Positions 1 through 8,470 of a stretch of 64,000 nucleotides of DNA are shown piece after piece. Position numbers and translations under genes: made by a program. The notes under the pieces are model-generated. The model saw only the letters and a program-made list of their open reading frames with translations, ran no database searches and was not told where the DNA came from. The stretch's first letter is position 1; every line of letters begins with the position of its first letter. This stretch comes from Rufibacter sediminis (GTDB lineage Bacteria; Bacteroidota; Bacteroidia; Cytophagales; Hymenobacteraceae), in assembly GCF_014269285.1 (NCBI RefSeq), contig NZ_JACOAF010000023.1:1-64000 (forward strand), read 5' to 3'.

Positions 1-612
1 TTCATGATTCTTTTGGTTACTTTTCTCATCCAGGAGAAAAGTGACAAACGCGGGCAGACCGCGACTCCAGCCTCAAGGCTTGGCAGGACAGAGGTAAAGA
101 GTAAAGGCGGGCAAGTGATCAGCGGGTGTAAACATCCCCCTTCGCCCCCTTCAAAGGGGGAATCTCTGCTTAACAAAGGCAGTAGAAGTCGTTGGTGAGA
201 ACGCCAACAACGGCGGGAGACATTGCCAATACTGTGCATTTTGAGCCTCACGGCTCACTGAAGTTACAAACTTCAGCTCGTTGTAGGTCCAAGTTGAAAA
301 CTTGAACCAGCTATAGTTTTAAAACTTAATAGCCCTAACTCCCCTGCCTTTGTAAGGGAAATCTTTCTTCAAAGAAGAATCTCTCCTTAAAATAAGTCGA
401 CTTGACCGTTGGCGAGACACCAACAACGGCGGAGGCTTGGCGGTCCGGGTTGGGAGCTTACTAACAATAAAGAAAAGCTTATCCAAAGCGAAGAGACCTG
501 GCGCTCCAACGTTAGAAAAAACGAGAAAAGCAGCCTGACGTAAGATTGCATTCACCAGGGAACAGCCTGAAATCCTCAGAAACAACCTCAGGGAATCTAT
601 CCCAGGAATATA
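1..612. repeat. Repeat-rich intergenic region
   Basis: I see no convincing gene here; the short frames are made of low-information repeat sequence. The stretch holds two related copies of an element reading CGTTGG..CCAACAACGGCGG at 190-216 and 407-432, a CCCCCTTC/GAAGGGGG palindrome near 128-165, and at about 225-316 a reversed copy of the 'ctatagctggttcaag' element found again near 43.3 and 52.8 kb. That copy contains two palindromes, GAGCCTCACGGCTC and AAGTTGAAAACTT. Confidence 0.6.
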
Positions 613-1782
613 CTATTCCCCATTAGCATGGCCCGCCTTTTTCAGCCACAGATCACTTACAATGGCATAGTGATCGGAGAGGTTCTGCCGAATGGTTTTG
701 TAGCCGGTACCAACCATGCGCGGGTCATGGAGCAGGTAATCGATGCGCAGAATGGAGAACAGCCCGTTGAAGGTATTGCCCAATCCCCAGCCGCTTTCGG
801 CAAACGCATCTTTCAGCCCTTTGCTAATTTTATTATACGTGAACGAAGCCGGGGGATCATTGAAGTCACCGCAGACGATGACCGGGTACGGGGAATTTTC
901 GATATGCTCGGCCACTACTTTTACTTGTTGCGCCCGCTTCACGGCGCCTACCTGCAGCCGTCGGATGATGTTGCGGGAAGCGGTTATCTTCTCGTCATTG
1001 GAGGGCTTGGCATTGGGGTTGCCCAGGAACTCGTAGTCTTCCCGCTTGAACCGGTTCGACTGGAAATGCACGTTGTACACCCGCACCGTGTCTTCCCCAA
1101 TCTTGAGGTCAGAGAAGATGCAGAGGTTGTTGGTGGTCTCATGGAAGAGGATGTTGCCTCGGTTCACCACGGGGTACGTACTGAAGGTGGCAATGCCCCA
1201 GTGATCGCTCCCGCGCAGGGTCTCGGTATAGGCCACGTGGTGGTTCCCGGCCTTCTGCAGACGGAGCAGGGTGTCCAGGTTATTGCGGCCCGGTTTAGAG
1301 GAGGTGTAGAACTCCTGGAAGCAGAGAATGTCAGGGGTTTCATCCTGCACCATCTTGAAGATCTTGTTTCGGGTTTTGGGGTTCCCCGTCCACTCGTACA
1401 GGTCGAATAACCGGGCGTTGAAACTGAGCACCCGCAGTTTCTGGGCATTGGCCGGAACTTCGGTCTGGAACAGGTTCAGCTGGATCTGGTTGCGCAGGTT
1501 ATCAAAGCCCAACAGGATGGCGAAGACAGAAATGAATAAGGCCCTGCTTTTGATCAGGAGCCAATACAGAATGAAGAGCAGGTTCACCAACAGGAGACCC
1601 GGGTAAGCCAGCGCCACCAAGCTCGCGACCCAGAGAGTGCTGGGGCTGATGTAGGAGGCGAAGTGGGAAAGCACCAACAGAACAGCCGCACCTATGTTTA
1701 AAAACACAATGAGTTTAAACAAGAAGCTTCGCTTGATTTTCTTCCCTGCCACTGTACTTGCTTGAGTAAGGGTATTCCCCAT
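613..1782 (-). CDS. Membrane-anchored endonuclease/exonuclease/phosphatase family protein
   Basis: 389 residues. The N-terminal third (about 20-95) is three hydrophobic segments, so the enzyme is membrane-anchored. From residue 115 onward it is an endonuclease/exonuclease/phosphatase fold with the usual catalytic signatures: Asn122 in SFNAR, Glu157 in CFQEF, GDFND at 305-309, RIDYL at 346-350 and the terminal SDH at 369-371. Family members cleave phosphodiester bonds in nucleic acids, inositol phosphates or sphingolipids with Mg2+; the substrate here cannot be told from sequence. The architecture (three membrane helices plus this domain) is common and uncharacterised in Bacteroidota. All catalytic positions look intact. 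It is monocistronic as far as I can see. Confidence 0.9.
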   Translation of the reverse strand: MGNTLTQASTVAGKKIKRSFLFKLIVFLNIGAAVLLVLSHFASYISPSTLWVASLVALAYPGLLLVNLLFILYWLLIKSRALFISVFAILLGFDNLRNQIQLNLFQTEVPANAQKLRVLSFNARLFDLYEWTGNPKTRNKIFKMVQDETPDILCFQEFYTSSKPGRNNLDTLLRLQKAGNHHVAYTETLRGSDHWGIATFSTYPVVNRGNILFHETTNNLCIFSDLKIGEDTVRVYNVHFQSNRFKREDYEFLGNPNAKPSNDEKITASRNIIRRLQVGAVKRAQQVKVVAEHIENSPYPVIVCGDFNDPPASFTYNKISKGLKDAFAESGWGLGNTFNGLFSILRIDYLLHDPRMVGTGYKTIRQNLSDHYAIVSDLWLKKAGHANGE

Positions 1783-2359
1783 GCCTAAAGATACAAAGAC
1801 CCTCCCTTTTTAGAAAAAGTTATATTCAGAAAGAGACAAATTACCGCACCCCTCAAAAAAGGATTTCGGTAACTCCCGTACTTCCAGTAACGTACAAGCA
1901 GTACTTTTCTTTCCTCTGGGCTGAGTTAAATTCCTACCAAAGAACTCGCCAGTCACTTCAACTAAAACTGCAAATGCAAGCTTTTAAGCCAATGGTTGCG
2001 ATCTGCTTATAACCTCCTACTTACCAGCTTACTTCTCCTGTGGAACTACCGTTTTCTTTCTTTTGCTTCTAATTGAACCTGCTACCCTCTATTCCTAGAC
2101 AAATCAGCGCCTACTCTATTATCCATTAATAGGCTTGTAATAGGCTTGCCGGAAGGTTCTTTGATAGCTCTTGGGTTTCGTACATCCAGCTTCCTTAACC
2201 TTGGACCATTCAACAGCACATGACAGCCTGTCACACCGCATCATACTCTTCCCTTACCCCCAGTGTTTTAAGCCTCTTTCCTTCATTTAAGGCTTAAAAC
2301 AAGAGGACCATTTTTCCCCAGAAAAAGCTCAGGGAAGTGAGATTTCTGCCAAGGGTTAT
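1783..2359. other. Intergenic gap, no gene seen
   Basis: 577 nt between two minus-strand genes with no supported frame. The only structure I see is a degenerate copy of the dispersed GTTTTAAGCC/GGCTTAAAAC palindrome at 2265-2300, about 60 nt past the stop of the radical SAM gene and therefore in terminator position. Confidence 0.5.
2265..2300. repeat. Dispersed GTTTT-GGCC palindrome, copy 1
   Basis: GTTTTAAGCC and GGCTTAAAAC form a 10-bp stem around a pyrimidine-rich loop. It lies just 3' of the minus-strand radical SAM gene. Confidence 0.6.
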
Positions 2360-3463
2360 TTAGAACATGGTGAGTTGCTTTCCAGAGCGGGGCGTAAAGG
2401 CGGTGAGATCATAGGGCGGCATACTTCTTCCCTTGAAGTACTTGTGCATGGAAACCTTGAATAGCGATTTAATGGTCTCGGCCCACCTCCCCTCCCCCGT
2501 CATCCGGCGGCCGAACTGACTATCGTTGAGGGAGCCGCCGTGGCAGGCTTTGATCTGATCCAGCACCTTGGGGGCGCGGTCTGGGTAGGCTTTGTGAATC
2601 CAGTCCTCGAAGGTCTCGCCGATGGCACCGTTCAGACGCACGATGGTGTAGGCCGCCGACAGAGCACCCGCCGCCGCTGAAGCCTCCAGAATAGCGGGCA
2701 CCTCGTGGTCGTTCAGCCCGGGAATGATGGGCGCCACCATCACGTTCACCGGAATGCCCGCCTCGGTCAAAGCCTTCACCACCTGCAGGCGCTTGGCACC
2801 CGTAGAAGTGCGGGGCTCCAGCTTCTGCCGCAGGGCTTCGTCCAGGGTAGTGATGGAAATACTCACGTGTACCAAGTTGTGTTGATGCAGCTCCTTCAGC
2901 AGATCAAGGTCCCGGAGAATAAGGGCATTTTTGGTGATCATACTCACTGGGTGCCGGTACTGCAGCAGCACCTCTAGCAGTTGCCGGGTGATTTTCTTTT
3001 TGGCTTCGATGGGTTGGTAGCAGTCAGTGTTGCCGGCCAGCATGATGGGCCGCACCACCCACCTGGGGTGCTCCAGCTGCGCCCGCAACACCTGCGGCGC
3101 ATTCTCTTTGATGATGATCTTCTGCTCAAAATCCACCCCGGCCCCCAGCCCCCAGTACGCATGCGTATTGCGGGCGTAGCAGTAGATACACCCGTGCTCA
3201 CACCCCTGATAGGGGTTCATGGAATAAACCAACCCGAGGTCCGCCGAGTCTACTTCGTTCACGATGGTTTTGGGAAACTCCGTGAAGAACTGGGTGGTGG
3301 CTTTCATCTGCCAAGGTTCGTCCACACCCTCTAGGTGCTCCACCACGTAGTCGTTTTTCAGGAAGGGATTGGTGGGGTTGTACTGGGCTCCCCGCCCCTT
3401 GGTCAGGTCTTGCCCCTGATACGGCCGGCCTCCTTTTCTGCCGGATGTACTGTCTTTTTCCAT
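2360..3463 (-). CDS. PA0069-family radical SAM protein
   Basis: 367 residues, usual family length. The radical SAM cluster motif C88-x3-C92-x2-C95 (CEHGCIYC) is preceded by MNPYQGCEHG, which is characteristic of the PA0069/spore photoproduct lyase-like group. These enzymes bind a [4Fe-4S] cluster and cleave S-adenosylmethionine to a 5'-deoxyadenosyl radical; the reaction of the PA0069 group is not established, although DNA photoproduct repair has been suggested by its similarity to spore photoproduct lyase. The Lys/Gly/Arg-rich first 30 residues are typical of the group. It is expressed alone; the nearest downstream minus-strand gene is nearly 600 nt away. The family call is firm; the function is not. 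Confidence 0.9.
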   Translation of the reverse strand: MEKDSTSGRKGGRPYQGQDLTKGRGAQYNPTNPFLKNDYVVEHLEGVDEPWQMKATTQFFTEFPKTIVNEVDSADLGLVYSMNPYQGCEHGCIYCYARNTHAYWGLGAGVDFEQKIIIKENAPQVLRAQLEHPRWVVRPIMLAGNTDCYQPIEAKKKITRQLLEVLLQYRHPVSMITKNALILRDLDLLKELHQHNLVHVSISITTLDEALRQKLEPRTSTGAKRLQVVKALTEAGIPVNVMVAPIIPGLNDHEVPAILEASAAAGALSAAYTIVRLNGAIGETFEDWIHKAYPDRAPKVLDQIKACHGGSLNDSQFGRRMTGEGRWAETIKSLFKVSMHKYFKGRSMPPYDLTAFTPRSGKQLTMF

Positions 3464-3760
3464 AGCTAAAAATATTAGCTTTTCAGCAACATTGCAAATA
3501 ATGCTATTATTTTTAGCCTCTCAGTTTTAATACTTGGTTAGAGAACGGAGGAGAAACCCCAGGTATGCATACAGTAGAAGTTCTGAAAACTGGAGGTGAA
3601 CAGATGCCGCCTGGTTGATTTTTCCCGGAGGGGCACCTTCGGTAAATACGTATTTTTCTAAACTTTATTAGATTATTTTCATCTTCCTCAGACTAAATAA
3701 ATTGCAATCTCGTACGAAGAGACATGTGAATTCTATTCAACCTTAACCTTTCACTTAGCT

Positions 3761-4195
3761 ATGAAAATTAACGTATCAAATTGGGGTGCAGCTTGCGCTC
3801 TCGTCGCCATGATGGCATTCTCCTCTTGCAGTGGAGGCAACAAAGAAGACCAGGCCAACGGCACCACCACTGACAACACCACCGTTGACAGCGGCACCAT
3901 GGATGATGGTACCAGCACCACTACTGACATGGGAAGCGACACAATGGGTACTACCACCGGAACCACCATGGGTACCACCGGCACAACAGCGGGAACGACT
4001 GGCTCTACCGGTAGCACCGCAGGAACTACCGGTACTACTGGTAGCACCGGAACCACCATGGGCACTACTGGCACCACAGGAACTACTGGTACAACAGGAA
4101 CAACCGGTACTACTACCGGAACAACTGGTACCACCGGCACCACAGGTACTACCGGTACCACCGGAGGAACGACTGGTACTACTACCGGACGCTAA
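3761..4195 (+). CDS. Thr/Gly-repeat lipoprotein
   Basis: 144 residues. A lipoprotein signal peptide ends in the lipobox FSSC with Cys23 as the lipidated residue. After a short acidic stretch, the rest (about 45-144) is almost entirely Thr and Gly with a little Ser and Met, in runs of the triplets TGT and GTT. There is no fold to recognise; it should be an extended, flexible tether on the membrane. The DNA is a degenerate ACC/GGT/ACT array, so the length is likely to vary between strains by slippage, and long artificial frames appear on both strands. A strong terminator follows at 4233. The start is fixed by the signal peptide. Confidence 0.8.
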   Translation: MKINVSNWGAACALVAMMAFSSCSGGNKEDQANGTTTDNTTVDSGTMDDGTSTTTDMGSDTMGTTTGTTMGTTGTTAGTTGSTGSTAGTTGTTGSTGTTMGTTGTTGTTGTTGTTGTTTGTTGTTGTTGTTGTTGGTTGTTTGR

Positions 4196-4232
4196 GTTCC
4201 CGGACAGTTTCTGCCTTTCCCTTTCATCAACG

Positions 4233-4270
4233 AAAAGAGCAACCCGCCAGAAGGCGGGTTGCTCTTTTCT
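4233..4270. terminator. Bidirectional intrinsic terminator
   Basis: A perfect 16-bp stem (4233-4248 with 4253-4268, arms ending in AACCCGCC / GGCGGGTT) has A- and T-rich ends. It lies between the convergent lipoprotein and cytochrome genes and can serve both. Confidence 0.9.
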
Positions 4271-4296
4271 ATTTCGCATCAATCGTGTTTTCTTCC

Positions 4297-4698
4297 TCAG
4301 GGGCACTTCTTCACCTGCTCCCTGATCTCACCGAAGGAGACCCGCCGGCTGGGCGACTTGAACTCTTTGTGCAGGTAATTGATGATGTTAGTGAGATCTG
4401 CCTCTGAGAGGTTAGGATTACCGGGCATGGCCTGGTTGTACTCCCGCCCGTTCACCGTGATGGTCCCTTTGATTCCCTGGCGCAGGAGGCAGGCCAGAAT
4501 GTCGCGGTTTTTCTCTGAGTAGTCTGAGTTCACCAGCGGCGGGATCACGCCCCGTAATCCCTCGCCGTTTTCCAGGTGGCAGCTGGCGCAGTGCCGCCCG
4601 TAGAGCAACTCCCCTTCCTGGCCCCTTTCCGTAAAACACCCCGAAAACGCCACCCCTACCCCCAGCAAGAACAGCAGCCTCTTTATAGGAAAAGACAT
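4297..4698 (-). CDS. Small c-type cytochrome lipoprotein
   Basis: 133 residues. A lipobox (FSGC, Cys21) indicates a lipoprotein; the haem-binding CASCH lies at 37-41 and a likely axial Met91 sits in QAMPGNP. It is a class I mono-haem cytochrome c that probably carries electrons at the outer face of the inner membrane. It is the last gene of a three-gene operon, 3 nt behind the SCO gene. That context suggests a link to copper-dependent respiratory enzymes, but no oxidase or reductase catalytic subunit is adjacent. Confidence 0.88.
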   Translation of the reverse strand: MSFPIKRLLFLLGVGVAFSGCFTERGQEGELLYGRHCASCHLENGEGLRGVIPPLVNSDYSEKNRDILACLLRQGIKGTITVNGREYNQAMPGNPNLSEADLTNIINYLHKEFKSPSRRVSFGEIREQVKKCP

Positions 4699-4701
4699 AG
4701 C

Positions 4702-5349
4702 TTACTTTTTCTTTTCAGACAGGAGCACGTCCATGTCTTGCAGCAGCTTGTCTACCTCCTGGGCATTGGTGCCGTCATAGTGTCCCCTGATCCGCCGTTG
4801 CCCGTCTACGAGCAGGAAAGCGCCGCTGTGCTCAAATCCGCCGGGCACGGCGTTGTCTACCATGGCGCTGGTGAAGTAATGCTTCTGGGCCATATCCAGG
4901 ATGGTATCACGGTTGCCGGTCAGGAAATGCCAGGTGGTACTTTTCACCCCTAATCGCTCGGCATAGTCGCGGAGCACGGCCACGGTGTCATGAGTAGGAT
5001 CAATGGAGTGCGAGAGCAGGGCCACCTTGGGGTTGTCTTTGTATTTCTCGTACACCCGCAGCATCTGGCTCTTCATCTTGGGGCAGATAGACGGGCACGA
5101 GGTGAAAAAGAAATCGGCGACGTAGATTTTGTCTGCCACGGTTTGTTGGGTCACCATCTGGCTGTCCTGGTCCAGGAACGCGAAATCTGGGATGGAGTGG
5201 TACACGGTGTCAACAGCGGGCTTTCCGTCTACCATGGTCACTTTAGGCTCCCGCGGCCCCAGAATGGGCAACGTTTTGTTTTCCGGTTTAGAGGTGCAGG
5301 CCGTAGCCAGCGCCAGACCCAGCCCGAGGGCTACAAAGGTATTTTTCAT
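4702..5349 (-). CDS. SCO family copper chaperone-like protein
   Basis: 215 residues. A lipobox at Cys18 is followed by a thioredoxin-like SCO domain with the copper/thiol motif C85-x3-C89 (TSCPSICP) and the conserved His174 (GGFEHSG). SCO proteins deliver copper to the CuA site of cytochrome oxidase or keep its thiols reduced; they act anchored outside the inner membrane. All three metal ligands are present, so it should be active. It overlaps the upstream lipoprotein gene by 4 nt and is followed 3 nt later by a cytochrome c, giving translational coupling. The cbb3 cluster at 30-38 kb has no CuA centre, so its partner is probably elsewhere. Confidence 0.92.
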   Translation of the reverse strand: MKNTFVALGLGLALATACTSKPENKTLPILGPREPKVTMVDGKPAVDTVYHSIPDFAFLDQDSQMVTQQTVADKIYVADFFFTSCPSICPKMKSQMLRVYEKYKDNPKVALLSHSIDPTHDTVAVLRDYAERLGVKSTTWHFLTGNRDTILDMAQKHYFTSAMVDNAVPGGFEHSGAFLLVDGQRRIRGHYDGTNAQEVDKLLQDMDVLLSEKKK

Positions 5350-5771
5350 TTAGAAGGATTTCGGTAAAGGGAGTTCAGGGAATCGGCGGCGCGCAGGCTC
5401 TGGGTGATGGAATGCCGCACTTCCTGAATTTTGACTTTTTCCTGCTGCAGATACTGGAGAGCCTCCTCTGGCGCTTTGCCATCGGGGTTGCGGTACTGGC
5501 GCATCCACTGCATCATGTGCTCATCAGACTGCATCAGATCAGAGATTCCGGTGGTCAGGCTTCGGCGGGCCGCCGTGTCCTGCACCACCACCGAGTCTTT
5601 CAAATAGGTAAGTTCTTTGCGGCGGGTGTAAAGCTCCCCCATTTTGGCCATGGCCGAGTCATGGAGCGTCAGAACCTCCTGCTGCAACACCTCCACTTTC
5701 TTCTCGGGCGAGGGGGAACAGGAAACACTCCAGATCGCCAGCAGAAAAACGGGAAGCCATGAAATTTTCAT
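5346..5771 (-). CDS. Small helical lipoprotein of unknown function
   Basis: 141 residues from the ATG at 5771. The signal peptide ends in a lipobox (SVSC, Cys18); the rest is charged and predicted helical, with heptad-like Leu/Met spacing. A perfect Bacteroidota -7 box (TACCTTTG) lies at 5793-5800, so transcription begins near 5786; upstream TTG/ATG codons would lie at or before the transcription start, which is why I choose this start. It is the first gene of the SCO-cytochrome operon and overlaps SCO by 4 nt. I do not recognise a family with known function. Confidence 0.75.
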   Translation of the reverse strand: MKISWLPVFLLAIWSVSCSPSPEKKVEVLQQEVLTLHDSAMAKMGELYTRRKELTYLKDSVVVQDTAARRSLTTGISDLMQSDEHMMQWMRQYRNPDGKAPEEALQYLQQEKVKIQEVRHSITQSLRAADSLNSLYRNPSK

Positions 5772-5792
5772 ATCGGAGTTCATTTGATGCTG

Positions 5793-5800
5793 CAAAGGTA
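5793..5800 (-). promoter_or_regulatory. Bacteroidota -7 promoter box (TACCTTTG)
   Basis: This is an exact match to TAnnTTTG on the minus strand, about 20 nt before the lipoprotein start, serving the lipoprotein-SCO-cytochrome operon. No clear -33 TTG is seen. Confidence 0.55.
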
Positions 5801-5872
5801 AACGGTAAGCCCATAGAACGCACGGCTTTACCCCACTTTATCAAGCATTCGGCGATGACGCGGTACAGATCA

Positions 5873-5917
5873 GGTCCGTTTTGGGCCCCTTTTCCGAAAA
5901 CAAGCCCTAAACGGACC
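5873..5917. repeat. Dispersed GTTTT-GGCC palindrome, copy 2
   Basis: GGTCCGTTTTGGGCC pairs with the reverse arm ending AAACGGACC around a TTTTCCGAAAA centre. A second, weaker copy lies at 6155-6191. Both sit in the 505-nt gap between the lipoprotein operon and the disordered-protein gene, which otherwise holds only the terminator at 6220. Confidence 0.75.
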
Positions 5918-6219
5918 CTGCCTCTACAACCGTTCAGAAAGGCAGGAGTTTAGCTTTACCTGGCGAAAAGAAGGCCGTTTCACCAGCTCCCCCGCCAAAC
6001 CTCACCCATCACTTTCAAACCCACCGCGGCCCAGATCTGATTTTCTTCCAAAGACAAAACCCCGCAACTGCACGTTTATTTTGCGGGAAGAAAAATTCAG
6101 CCTTGCCGGAAATCTACCGCAGTACATCATGTGCAAGCATATATAACAGTCGGGCGTTTTATACTTCCTTTTAGGAAAACAGGCTTAAAACCGACATTCA
6201 GAGACGAGCTTATTTTAAA

Positions 6220-6256
6220 CAAAAGAGCGGTTGCCTTGGGGGCAGCCGCTCTTTTG
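6220..6256. terminator. Intrinsic terminator of the disordered-protein gene
   Basis: A 16-bp stem (6220-6235 with 6241-6256, one G-T pair) reads CAAAAGAGCGG..CCGCTCTTTTG, 21 nt past the minus-strand stop codon. Confidence 0.85.
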
Positions 6257-6276
6257 CTCATATAGTGCAAAGCTGG

Positions 6277-7266
6277 TTACCAGCTGAAATCCTCGCGGGA
6301 GGGTGGTTGGGTTCCCTGGCCGCGCACGTGGCCGCTCATGGGATCATAGCGGCGGTTCTGCCCTTCTTCTGAGCGGTAGTCGCGGTCATTGCCCCAGCTT
6401 AGCGAACCTGCCATGTTGCCGTAGTTCTCGCTTCGGGCACCTTCGCCCTGCTGGTTGTGGTGCTCGCGCGGGCCGTGGTTGTAGTCAAAGCTGGAACCGC
6501 CCTCGGCGCGGGTTCTGCGGTCATAGCCACTGTTCAGATTACCCAACTGCCGGCCGCCCTCGTACTCGCCACGGTTGTAGTGCGACTGGGAATCGTCGTA
6601 GATCTCGTAGCGGCTGTCATCGCCCCGACGGGAAATGTCATTCGTCCCAATGTCGCGGACTCCACCTCGGGAACCGGCTCTATCTGAGGGCTCCCAGCCT
6701 CTGGTGTTGTCTGCGCCCTGGGTGCCGTAGCGGCTGGTGCCGTCGTACTGCTCCCGCTCACCCGGCGCAAAGCTGTTGTGGTCACGGTAGGCGCCGTAGA
6801 ACTGGCGGTTGACCGGCTTTTGCTCTTCCCGGCCGTGGCCGCTGCTCCACCGGGAGCCGTCCCCGGAGTTTTGCTGGTGCGATCCGCCCCTGGAGGAGCC
6901 AAAGCCCTGGGCCCCGCCGTAGCTGCCCATGTTGCCGTAGTTGCGGGTAGAATGCTCCAGGCCGTTGTTGTCTTCGTGGGCGCCCAGGTTATCGAAGCGC
7001 TCTCCGCGGCGGTTTTGGTCCCGGCCGTAGTCACGGGGCAACTCGTGGTCGCGCTCGCGGCGGCGGTCTTCGTTGGAGCCCTGGTATTGGTTGCTGCGGT
7101 AGTCGCGGCTGATGTCGCGGTCATTGAAGTTCTGCCGATCCAGGTTCTGGTACTCGCGCCCGCGATCCGTGTCCTGGCGGTAGGCTCCGCGGTATTGGTC
7201 TTCATCGGGACGCCGATTATCTGAACGGTGATGACCGTGGTCATCTGATCTGTGGTTTCTGTTCAT
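6277..7266 (-). CDS. Arg/Asp/Gly/Asn-rich intrinsically disordered protein
   Basis: 329 residues from the ATG at 7266, chosen because the reading starts with the polar MNRNHRSDD. The whole chain is Arg, Asp, Gly, Asn, Ser, Tyr, Gln and His, with no Cys and almost no aliphatic residues. Recurring motifs include RDYR/RDYG, SYGG, NYGNMG and SRYG. The composition resembles RGG/YGG-type phase-separating or nucleic-acid-binding regions and hydrophilin-like desiccation proteins. There is no signal peptide or membrane segment, so it is cytosolic. The next minus-strand gene upstream is a small acidic disordered protein. I cannot assign a function. Confidence 0.75.
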   Translation of the reverse strand: MNRNHRSDDHGHHRSDNRRPDEDQYRGAYRQDTDRGREYQNLDRQNFNDRDISRDYRSNQYQGSNEDRRRERDHELPRDYGRDQNRRGERFDNLGAHEDNNGLEHSTRNYGNMGSYGGAQGFGSSRGGSHQQNSGDGSRWSSGHGREEQKPVNRQFYGAYRDHNSFAPGEREQYDGTSRYGTQGADNTRGWEPSDRAGSRGGVRDIGTNDISRRGDDSRYEIYDDSQSHYNRGEYEGGRQLGNLNSGYDRRTRAEGGSSFDYNHGPREHHNQQGEGARSENYGNMAGSLSWGNDRDYRSEEGQNRRYDPMSGHVRGQGTQPPSREDFSW

Positions 7267-7314
7267 GGTGTTAGACTTTTGGTGTAACAAACAGTTCCTG
7301 TAAACGGCAAGAAA

Positions 7315-7367
7315 GGCGATCTTGTTTTGGGGCCGCTTTCAGAAAAGGGTTCCAAAACAAGATCGCC
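7315..7367. repeat. Dispersed GTTTT-GGCC palindrome, copy 3
   Basis: The stem GGCGATCTTGTTTTGG / CCAAAACAAGATCGCC surrounds a CTTTCAGAAAAG centre. It lies immediately 3' of the acidic small gene and 5' of the disordered-protein gene. Confidence 0.85.
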
Positions 7368-7379
7368 TCCGGCGATTCT

Positions 7380-7646
7380 CTATTTGGTGCGCAGGTTGTT
7401 GGCGTTGCTGCCGTCCAGGCGGGTGGTGTCTTCCTCGTCCTCGGCGGCCACGTTGCCCTCTGAGAATCTGCCTTCCGGTTCAGGGTCCAGGAAATCAGCT
7501 TCCATGGCTTGCAGGCGTGAGCCGCCCAGATCAGGCTTGGCAATGGCGTCATCCTCGGTCTTGGCCCCTTTCATGGGCGTGGGGTTGTCATCTGGCAAGC
7601 GTTTGCTTTCGTCAGAATTGGTGATGTTGTCGTTCTCGATAGGCAT
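7380..7646 (-). CDS. Small acidic disordered protein
   Basis: 88 residues, rich in Asp, Glu, Asn and Pro, with no hydrophobic core, no Cys and no signal peptide. The start ATG at 7646 opens MPIENDNITN. It lies between two copies of the dispersed palindrome and upstream of the basic/polar disordered gene at 6277-7266, so the two may be co-expressed. No family with known function is recognised; similar short acidic proteins are common in Hymenobacteraceae. Confidence 0.65.
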   Translation of the reverse strand: MPIENDNITNSDESKRLPDDNPTPMKGAKTEDDAIAKPDLGGSRLQAMEADFLDPEPEGRFSEGNVAAEDEEDTTRLDGSNANNLRTK

Positions 7647-7737
7647 AGGTTCGGGTGGTAAATGCTGGCAGCCACTGCAGCTAACAGTATGTTATTTGTA
7701 CGTACCCGGCCAGAAATGTTTATTATCAAATCATGAA

Positions 7738-7784
7738 GAAGCCGTTTAGGGGCTGTTTTCTAAAAACAGCCCCCAAACGGCTTC
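7738..7784. repeat. Dispersed GTTTT-GGCC palindrome, copy 4
   Basis: A nearly perfect 22-bp stem (GAAGCCGTTTAGGGGCTG / CAGCCCCCAAACGGCTTC) with a tiny loop, 24 nt past the stop of the Zn-ribbon gene; probably its terminator. Confidence 0.88.
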
Positions 7785-7807
7785 ACTAGGCACCAGCGGC
7801 TTGTTGC

Positions 7808-8440
7808 TTAGTTCTCGCTGAAGGGCTCCATCTTGATTTTCTCAATCATGAGGTACTTTTTGAACTCATGCAGCATGCGCGACATTTCTTTGTCCTGCTC
7901 CTCCATCTGCTGCTTCTCGGTATCGGCGGAGTGGATGGCGGCGCGCAGCTGTTCCAGGCTCACGGCCATGTGGTCACGCGCCTCCTGCGCCCGCTGGCGC
8001 AACCCGTCCTCGGCCTCCAACGTGGCGATGTTGGCGTCCAGTTCCTGCACGCAGACCTCCAGGAACGGAATCATGTCCCAGGGATTGTTGGGGCGGTTCC
8101 AAGTGAACTCAATGTTGCAGCGCCGGCATTTGTACCGGTTCGATTTCCAGCCCGCTTCGTTCGTGGCCACGCCCGTCTTTTTGAGCAGGTCAGCTTTGGA
8201 GCAGGTGGGGCACTGGGCATGGTCTTCAATGATTCCCTTGAGGGTTTCGTGTTTGTCCATGACCTGCTGCCGGAAATCGGCGTGGCTATAGATTTTCTGG
8301 GTGAGACGTTCACAGGCAGCATTCAATTCTTCGTGCTCTTGGGTCAACGTTCCTTCGGCAGCCAAACGCTCTCCTCTCTTTTTAAAGAAGGTGATCAGCT
8401 TGATGACTTCTTTCTCGTTCTCGGTGATATGCTGCTTCAT
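7808..8440 (-). CDS. Coiled-coil protein with central zinc ribbon
   Basis: 210 residues from the ATG at 8440. Two charged helical regions (about 1-70 and 130-205) flank a four-Cys zinc ribbon: C77-x2-C80 and C105-x2-C108 (CPTC and CRRC). The start is supported by a perfect TATCTTTG promoter box at 8463-8470, only about 23 nt upstream; a longer reading would begin before transcription. No enzyme motif is visible. The ribbon between helices suggests nucleic-acid or protein binding. The family is not recognised. Confidence 0.72.
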   Translation of the reverse strand: MKQHITENEKEVIKLITFFKKRGERLAAEGTLTQEHEELNAACERLTQKIYSHADFRQQVMDKHETLKGIIEDHAQCPTCSKADLLKKTGVATNEAGWKSNRYKCRRCNIEFTWNRPNNPWDMIPFLEVCVQELDANIATLEAEDGLRQRAQEARDHMAVSLEQLRAAIHSADTEKQQMEEQDKEMSRMLHEFKKYLMIEKIKMEPFSEN

Positions 8441-8462
8441 GGGTTTTCCTGATTTAACAATC

Positions 8463-8470
8463 CAAAGATA
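8463..8470 (-). promoter_or_regulatory. Bacteroidota -7 promoter box (TATCTTTG)
   Basis: An exact TAnnTTTG match on the minus strand, giving a leader of roughly 17 nt for the Zn-ribbon coiled-coil gene. Confidence 0.55.

Noticed and set aside
628-1410. 260-codon plus-strand frame opposite the endonuclease/exonuclease/phosphatase gene
   Set aside because: It is the codon-position mirror of the real gene, with no family-like motifs; the minus-strand protein has a full set of catalytic residues.
3751-4161. Minus-strand frame reading VVPVVPVV
   Set aside because: An artefact of the ACC/GGT array of the Thr/Gly lipoprotein on the other strand; it has no start context or signal peptide.
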